Assembly: GCF_014198245.1 (NCBI RefSeq)
Contig: NZ_JACIHE010000003.1
Coordinates: forward strand, 372,001 to 436,000
DNA: 64,000 nucleotides
Direction of reading: 5' to 3'
From: Bradyrhizobium sp. cir1
Lineage (GTDB): Bacteria > Pseudomonadota > Alphaproteobacteria > Rhizobiales > Xanthobacteraceae
Below are positions 58,904 through 64,000 of this stretch, in pieces; within the stretch, counting starts at the first letter, position 1, and each line of letters opens with the position of its first letter. Below the pieces are notes generated by a model. It saw only the letters and a program-made list of their open reading frames with translations. It did not search any database and was not told the DNA's origin. Both the position numbers and the translations under genes were made by a program.

Positions 58904-60480
58904 AGCTCGATCCGTTCGTCGTCGAGGTTATCAGGCACGGGCTTTCCGCCGCGGCCGAGGAGATGAGCCTGGTGATGACGCGCTCGGCGCGCTCGCCGCT
59001 GCTGCGCGAGGCGGGCGACCTGTCGTCCGCGATCACCGATGGCCATGGCGGCCTGGTCGGGCAGGGCCGCGACATCCCGATCCATCTCGGCGCGATGGCC
59101 TACACCATCCCAGAGTTGCTGAAGGTGATGCCGCGCGACAGCCTGAATGACGGCGATGTGGTGATCTACAATGTCGGCGCGCTCGGCGGCAATCATCTCA
59201 ACGACGTCAAGGTCGTGCGTCCCGTCTTCGTCGACGGCGAGATCGTGGCCTTCGCGGTCAGCCTTGCGCACTGGCCCGATATCGGCGGCACCTGGCCCGG
59301 CAGCTATTTCGCCAAGGCGGTCGATACGTTCCAGGAGGCGATGCGGATTCCGCCGGTGCTGATCGCAACCGCAGCCAGCGTCAACACGCCGATCGTGCAA
59401 CTGCTCAAGGCCAACGTTCGCGATGCCGAATCCTGCGAGGGCGATCTCCTTGCCCAGATTGCGGCAACCAAGGCTGGCGAGAAGCGCATCGTCGAGCTCT
59501 GCCGCGAGCACGGTAAGGCCGTCTTCATGGCGACGCAGTCGCGCCTGCACGATCTCTCCGAAATCGAGATGCGCGAGGCGCTGCGCGACCTTCCTGATGG
59601 CGTCTACGAGGGCGAGGATTACCTCGACGACGGCAGCCAGAACAACGCGCCGGCGCGCATTCATGTGAAGATCACCATTCGCGGGGATGAGGCGACCTTC
59701 GACCTCTCCGGAAGCTGTGACCGGGTCTCCAATTTCTGCAACACGACGCCGTTCATGGCGCGCTCGGCGGTGGCCTATGCCGCCCGCATCATGAGCGGAC
59801 GTGACATGCAGCAGAACGCCGGCGCGCTGCGGCCTCTGACCATCATCACGCGTCCGGGCTCGATCCTGGAGCCGGGCTGGACCGCGTCCGTCGCCGCCGG
59901 CAATCACGAGACGTCCATGCGTATCGTCGATGCGATTTTCCGCGCCATGCAGGACACGATTCCCCAGCGCCTGTCGGCGGGCGGCGCGACCACCGCAGGT
60001 GTTCTGTTCTTCGCCGAGCCGCGGCCGAATGGGTCATGGAAGATGCTCTACGAGGTCCATGGCGGCGGCGAAGGCGCGCGGCACGATCGGGCCGGCACCT
60101 CGGCGACACGGGTGCATCTCTCCAACACCTCGAACACGCCGGTCGAGGTGATCGAGGCGAATTACGCGATCCGGCTCGAGCAGCAGGCCATTCGCCGGAA
60201 TTCCGGCGGCATGGGAGTGCATCGCGGTGGTGACGGCTCGGTCCGCACCTACCGCATCCTTGCGCCCTCGATGCACCTGACCACCTGCATTGAGCGCATG
60301 GTGATGGCGCCATGGGGCATGCAGGGCGGCGAGTCCGGCAAGGCCTGCCGCATCTCGCTGGTCAGACACGGCGCGAACGTTGCCATCGACGGCAAGTCGA
60401 ACCTGGTGTTGCAGCAAGGCGATCTCGTCACGATCGAGATGTGCGGCGGCGGCGGTTACGGCGACGCGTCGGCGAAGTGA
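58900..60480 (+). CDS. hyuB: Hydantoinase/oxoprolinase family protein, subunit B (HyuB)
   Basis: The 526-residue protein is the partner subunit: VVEVIRHGLSAAAEEMSLVMTRSARSP at the N terminus, EAGDLSSAITDGHGGLVGQG, IPIHLGAM, NDVKVVRPVFVDG, HWPDIGGTWPGS, and the C-terminal NSGGMGVHRGGDGSVR and GGGGYGDA. ATG 58900 overlaps the hyuA stop (ATGA), so the subunits are translated in balance. A longer in-frame start at 58621 lies within hyuA and is rejected. An aminotransferase gene follows after 11 bp. Confidence 0.9.
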   Translation: MKLDPFVVEVIRHGLSAAAEEMSLVMTRSARSPLLREAGDLSSAITDGHGGLVGQGRDIPIHLGAMAYTIPELLKVMPRDSLNDGDVVIYNVGALGGNHLNDVKVVRPVFVDGEIVAFAVSLAHWPDIGGTWPGSYFAKAVDTFQEAMRIPPVLIATAASVNTPIVQLLKANVRDAESCEGDLLAQIAATKAGEKRIVELCREHGKAVFMATQSRLHDLSEIEMREALRDLPDGVYEGEDYLDDGSQNNAPARIHVKITIRGDEATFDLSGSCDRVSNFCNTTPFMARSAVAYAARIMSGRDMQQNAGALRPLTIITRPGSILEPGWTASVAAGNHETSMRIVDAIFRAMQDTIPQRLSAGGATTAGVLFFAEPRPNGSWKMLYEVHGGGEGARHDRAGTSATRVHLSNTSNTPVEVIEANYAIRLEQQAIRRNSGGMGVHRGGDGSVRTYRILAPSMHLTTCIERMVMAPWGMQGGESGKACRISLVRHGANVAIDGKSNLVLQQGDLVTIEMCGGGGYGDASAK

Positions 60481-60491
60481 GGGGACCCGCG

Positions 60492-61787
60492 ATGAGCAGA
60501 TTGTTGCGAACCGGACTGAATGCGGGCGAGGCTGCGCCGATGGCCGTGGTCGGCGGCGAGGGAGTCTACTTTCACCTGGCTGACGGCCGCAAGCTGATCG
60601 ACGGCAGCAACACCGGCGGCGGCCTCGGCCATCGCCATCCCGCGATGGTGGAGGCGATCCGCCGCGCGGCCGACACGCCTGTTGTCAACGAAGGTTGGAC
60701 CTGGGTCGGTCGCGAGCGGGCCGCCGACGACCTGATGGCCACCGCGTTCAAAGGCGAAGAGGACTGGGTCGGTGCTGTGCGCTTCTGCATCAGCGGCAGC
60801 GAGGCCAATGACATGGCGCTGTCGCTCTGCCAGGCGCTGACGCAGCGTTCCGCGCTGGCGACCCGCGAGCGCGCCTATCACGGCATCACCGGCCTGTCCC
60901 GCAGCATGACGGTGCAGCCGCAATGGCACGGCGGTCTTGCCGTGCACGCCGGCGGCTCAAAACTACCGGCGCCGATGGCGCCGGTGCGGATTCTGCCGGC
61001 GCCGGAAGGCGCGATCTATGGCGGGCCGGCCAAGAATACGCCGCCGAGCGAATATCTCGCCGACGCCGCGCGCCTGCTCTCGGACACGGCGGCAACGATC
61101 ATCGATTACACCCAGGGCGGCATCTACTACGACGGCGCCTATCAGGATGAAGTGGCGAAGCGCGCGCGGCAGGCGGGCTCGTACTGGATCGCGGACGAGG
61201 TCGTCACCGGCGCGGGGCGCGCGGGCCGCTGGTTCGCGTTTCAGGGCGCGCAGAGCCGCCCAGATATTGTCACGCTCGGAAAGTCGCTCGGCGGCGGCGC
61301 GGCGGCGGTGGCTGCGGTCGTGGTTTCCAAGGACATCGTCGAGCGGCTCAAGGGCACGAGCTGGCAGAACTACGGCACGCTGCGCGGCCATCCCATCAGC
61401 ATGGCGGCGGTCAGCGCCTATCTGAGGGTCGTCACTGACGACAAGATTCTGGAGCACGTGCAGAATCTGGAAAAGCTGTTCATCCGCCGCCTCCTCGTGA
61501 TCGCGCAAAAGCATCCGAGCGTGCAGCGCGTGGCGGGGCAGGGGCTGCACTGGACGGTCGAGTTGCATGGCCCGGATTGGCGCACCTGGCACGCCGACAC
61601 CACGGAGGTGCCGATCGCCTCGCGCGTCGCGGAGCGGGCGCTGGAGGCCGGCGCGGTGATCGGAACCAGCGGCGAGCAGACTTCGCTGTTTCTGGCGCCA
61701 CCGCTGTTGATCTCCGAGCACGAGGCTACGCTGCTTCTCGATGCGCTCGACCACGGCCTCGACATCGCCGACAAGGAGCACGGGTGA
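60492..61787 (+). CDS. Class III aminotransferase (glutamate-1-semialdehyde aminomutase-like)
   Basis: The 431-residue fold-type I PLP enzyme has the internal-aldimine Lys in VTLGKSLGGGAAAVAAV, the PLP-phosphate region VRFCISGSEANDMALSL, and WIADEVVTGAGRAGRW. The sequence is closest in pattern to GSAM and omega-aminotransferases, but it lies with hyuAB and an AMP-ligase. It would act on an amino acid or amine set free by ring opening. Start ATG 60492; the longer in-frame start lies within hyuB. It overlaps the ligase gene as GTGA. Confidence 0.87.
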   Translation: MSRLLRTGLNAGEAAPMAVVGGEGVYFHLADGRKLIDGSNTGGGLGHRHPAMVEAIRRAADTPVVNEGWTWVGRERAADDLMATAFKGEEDWVGAVRFCISGSEANDMALSLCQALTQRSALATRERAYHGITGLSRSMTVQPQWHGGLAVHAGGSKLPAPMAPVRILPAPEGAIYGGPAKNTPPSEYLADAARLLSDTAATIIDYTQGGIYYDGAYQDEVAKRARQAGSYWIADEVVTGAGRAGRWFAFQGAQSRPDIVTLGKSLGGGAAAVAAVVVSKDIVERLKGTSWQNYGTLRGHPISMAAVSAYLRVVTDDKILEHVQNLEKLFIRRLLVIAQKHPSVQRVAGQGLHWTVELHGPDWRTWHADTTEVPIASRVAERALEAGAVIGTSGEQTSLFLAPPLLISEHEATLLLDALDHGLDIADKEHG

Positions 61788-63466
61788 GCGCGGATCACGC
61801 AGCACCTCGTCGCTCGCCGGCCTGGCCGACGGATGAGCCCTGGCATCTCGCGATGCCGGAGGGGACACTGTACGACGCGTTGATACGCGCGGCGAACGAT
61901 GGTCCCTCGCATCTGGCAACTATGTTTTACGGCGCGAGCCTGAGTTATGCCGAGCTGCGCGACCGGGTCGATGCCATGGCCGGCTTCCTGCAAGGCGTTT
62001 GCGGCATCAAGCGCGGCGACCGCGTGATGATCGCGCTGCAGAACTCGCCGCAATATGTCATCGCCTATTACGCGGTGATGCGGGCGGATGCCGTGATCGT
62101 GCCGGTCAATCCCATGAACAAGACCGTCGAGATCGCGTATCTCGCCGCAGACAGCGGCGCCAGGGTTGCGATCATCGGCAGCGAACTGAGTGATGTGTTT
62201 GCTCCGCTGGTGGGCGAGGCGATCACGCATGCGATTGTCGCGCAGTACCGCGACGAGGTTCCGGCCGCGACGCCCTATACGCTTCCTTCATGCGTCACCG
62301 AAGCGCCGTCGAAGGTGCCGTCGTCGCCGGGCTGGCATTTGTGGTCGTCGGCGATCGCACGAAGCTTGCGGCCCGGCGCTATGACTGCGGGTCCGGACGA
62401 TCTCATGATCCTGCCCTATACCTCGGGCACGACGGGCAAGCCCAAGGCCTGCATGCATACCCATCGCAGCGCGCTGTTCACTGCGGTGTTGCAGGCGCGC
62501 TGGTACGGGCTCGATGGCAGCGACGTGATGAGCGGCTTCATGCCGTTGTTCCATGTCGCGGGCATGCAGGGTTCGATGAATGCCGCCATCGTCACCGGCG
62601 CCACGCTGCTGCTGATGGCGCGCTGGGACAAGGATCTGCTCCCGGACCTGTTCGAGACCTATGGCGTGACGTTCTGGAACGCGGCGCCGACCATGATCGT
62701 GGACGTGCTCGCAAGCGCGCGCTTCCGCGACAGATGCTTTGCGAAGCTCAAGGTACTGACCGGCGGCGGCGCGGCGATGCCGACCGCGGTGGCCGAACGG
62801 CTCAAAGGGCGATTCGGGCTCGATTTCGTCGAGGGCTACGGCATGACCGAGACGATGTCGCCGACCCATCTCAACCCGATGGCGGCGCCGAAGCCGCAGT
62901 GCCTCGGCATCGCCGTGCAGGAGACCGACGCAAGGATCATCGATCCCGAGAGCCTGATCGAGCTCGACGACAATGTCGTCGGCGAGATCGTCGTGCACGG
63001 GCCGCAGGTGCTGCAGGGCTACTGGAACAGGCCGCAGGCGGATGCCGAAGCCTTCATCGAGCTCGACGGCAAGCGATTCCTGCGCACGGGCGATCTCGGT
63101 TATCGCGATGCCGACGGCTATTTCTTCGCGGTCGACCGCCTGAAGCGGATGATCAATGTCAGCGGCTTCAAGGTGTGGCCGGCCGAGGTCGAGGCGGCGA
63201 TGTACCAGAACCGGGCCATCCGGGAGTGCTGCATCATTTCGGCGCCGGACGGCTATCGCGGCGAGACGGTCAAGGCGCTGGTGGTGCTCGATGAAGCCGC
63301 ACGCGTGACGACATCGGAGGACGACATTGTCGGCTGGGCGCGCGGCGCGATGGCGAGCTACAAGGCGCCGCGCGCCGTCGTCTTCGTCGAGTCCCTGCCG
63401 CGGACCGCCAGCAACAAGATCAACTGGCGCCTGTTGCAGGACGCCGAATGGGGGCGGACGGCATGA
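61784..63466 (+). CDS. AMP-dependent acyl-CoA synthetase / ligase
   Basis: The 560-residue adenylate-forming enzyme has the P-loop-like core YTSGTTGKPKACMHTH, GYGMTETMSP, the hinge Asp region LRTGDLGYRDADGYFFAVDRLKRMINVSGFKVWPAE, and the C-terminal Lys in RTASNKINWRLLQ. It activates a carboxylic acid as acyl-AMP and then usually as CoA thioester. The GTG start at 61784 has AAGGAG 5 bp upstream and overlaps the aminotransferase stop. It probably activates the acid left after transamination. A carbamoylase gene follows after 103 bp. Confidence 0.88.
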   Translation: MSADHAAPRRSPAWPTDEPWHLAMPEGTLYDALIRAANDGPSHLATMFYGASLSYAELRDRVDAMAGFLQGVCGIKRGDRVMIALQNSPQYVIAYYAVMRADAVIVPVNPMNKTVEIAYLAADSGARVAIIGSELSDVFAPLVGEAITHAIVAQYRDEVPAATPYTLPSCVTEAPSKVPSSPGWHLWSSAIARSLRPGAMTAGPDDLMILPYTSGTTGKPKACMHTHRSALFTAVLQARWYGLDGSDVMSGFMPLFHVAGMQGSMNAAIVTGATLLLMARWDKDLLPDLFETYGVTFWNAAPTMIVDVLASARFRDRCFAKLKVLTGGGAAMPTAVAERLKGRFGLDFVEGYGMTETMSPTHLNPMAAPKPQCLGIAVQETDARIIDPESLIELDDNVVGEIVVHGPQVLQGYWNRPQADAEAFIELDGKRFLRTGDLGYRDADGYFFAVDRLKRMINVSGFKVWPAEVEAAMYQNRAIRECCIISAPDGYRGETVKALVVLDEAARVTTSEDDIVGWARGAMASYKAPRAVVFVESLPRTASNKINWRLLQDAEWGRTA

Positions 63467-63569
63467 AAGCTGCTTGGCTGGAAAAGCGGTGCGAGGCTGC
63501 GTTAAGCTGCGCGCGCCGGAACATCCCTAAAGCCGCTGCTTCCTCCGAGAGATCACCAGGAATTCGCTG

Positions 63570-64000
63570 ATGCGCATCGTCAATGTCGCCGCCGCCCAGA
63601 TGGGCCCGATCCAGAAAGCCGACAGCCGCGAGGCCGTGGTCAAGCGCATGATCGCGCTGATGGACGAGGCCAAAAGCAAGGGCGCCGACCTGATCGTCTA
63701 TCCCGAGCTGGCGCTGACGACGTTCTTCCCGCGCTGGTATGTCGAGGACCGCTCGGAGTTCGACATCTGGTTCGAACGTGAAATGCCGAACGCGGCGACC
63801 AGGCCGCTGTTCGAGCGCGCGGCGCAGCACGGGATGGCGATGAATTTCGGCTATGCCGAGCTGACGCCGGACGGACACCATTTCAACACAGCGATCCTGA
63901 CCGACAAATCCGGCAAGATCGTCGGCAAATATCGCAAGGTCCATCTGCCGGGCCATGTGGAATACGACACCAAGCGCTCGCACCAGCATCTGGAGAAGCG
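63570..64000 (+). CDS. Nitrilase-superfamily protein, probable N-carbamoyl-D-amino acid hydrolase, 5' part
   Basis: The gene is cut by the window end after 143 codons. The start VNVAAAQMGPIQKADSREAV and LIVYPELALTTFFPRWYVED closely follow the D-carbamoylase pattern. The catalytic Glu is in YPELAL and the Lys in GKYRKVHLPGH; the Cys would lie beyond the edge. It hydrolyses N-carbamoyl-D-amino acids to free amino acid, ammonia and CO2. AGGA lies 10 bp before ATG 63570. It follows hyuAB, an aminotransferase and a ligase, consistent with ureide degradation. Confidence 0.85.
   Translation, partial: MRIVNVAAAQMGPIQKADSREAVVKRMIALMDEAKSKGADLIVYPELALTTFFPRWYVEDRSEFDIWFEREMPNAATRPLFERAAQHGMAMNFGYAELTPDGHHFNTAILTDKSGKIVGKYRKVHLPGHVEYDTKRSHQHLEK

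Noticed and set aside
1..64000. tRNA, rRNA or CRISPR arrays
   Set aside because: No tRNA-like cloverleaf ends, rRNA segments or spaced direct repeats were found by reading. A covariance-model scan would be the decisive test.

Overview
The window is one 64 kb block of high-GC chromosome. Gene content suggests a soil alphaproteobacterium of the Bradyrhizobium/Rhodopseudomonas type. The reasons are an aerobic (CobF/CobE/CobB-type) cobalamin pathway, many ABC uptake systems with single catabolic enzymes beside them, frequent GTG starts with ATGA/GTGA overlaps, and short interspersed palindromic repeats between genes. This assignment is inference; no rRNA, tRNA, CRISPR array or transposase is visible.

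Region 1 (1-11.0 kb) is vitamin B12. A tightly overlapping run cobL(partial)-cobE-cobM-cobB-cobA is followed by a cobalamin riboswitch, a CbiM-like cobalt permease, cobF, cobT and a convergent CobC-type phosphatase. A second cobalamin riboswitch precedes a siderophore-type TonB-dependent receptor and a PepSY-TM protein, an unusual pairing that may form a corrinoid or cobalt uptake-and-reduction module.

Region 2 (11.0-16.5 kb) holds scattered genes: a secreted NTF2-like protein, an orphan ABC binding protein, a frameshifted amidase overlapping an MFS transporter, and a transthyretin-like protein with an altered active site.

Region 3 (16.5-28.6 kb) has two import systems. A PotABCD-type ABC operon sits beside an amidase. 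A NitT/TauT-type ABC operon is joined to an arylmalonate-decarboxylase-like protein and a D-hydantoinase/dihydropyrimidinase, with a divergent GntR regulator and a racemase-like protein lacking both catalytic cysteines.

Region 4 (28.6-43.7 kb) starts with three palindromic repeats and a transporter-gene remnant. It then becomes a two-armed catabolic regulon. A LacI-type repressor heads a leftward operon (tautomerase, acyl-CoA dehydrogenase, CoA-transferase, MaoC hydratase, binding protein). A rightward operon carries three DHDPS-family aldolases, a CaiB-type CoA-transferase, a second acyl-CoA dehydrogenase, a paired active/degenerate MaoC set and a polar amino-acid-type ABC importer. Two identical 14-bp LacI-type operators lie between the arms. 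This is the best candidate for an undescribed pathway: uptake, CoA activation, oxidation, hydration and retro-aldol cleavage of an unknown acid.

Region 5 (43.7-64 kb) has a leftward THI5-like ABC importer operon with an LLM flavin monooxygenase and a class II aldolase. Rightward genes follow: GntR regulator, SDR, aminotransferase, alpha/beta hydrolase, M20 amidohydrolase, flavin reductase, MocR regulator, ATP-dependent hydantoinase HyuA/HyuB, class III aminotransferase, AMP-forming ligase, and a D-carbamoylase cut by the window edge. The theme is C-N bond hydrolysis and assimilation of N-heterocycles or N-carbamoyl compounds.
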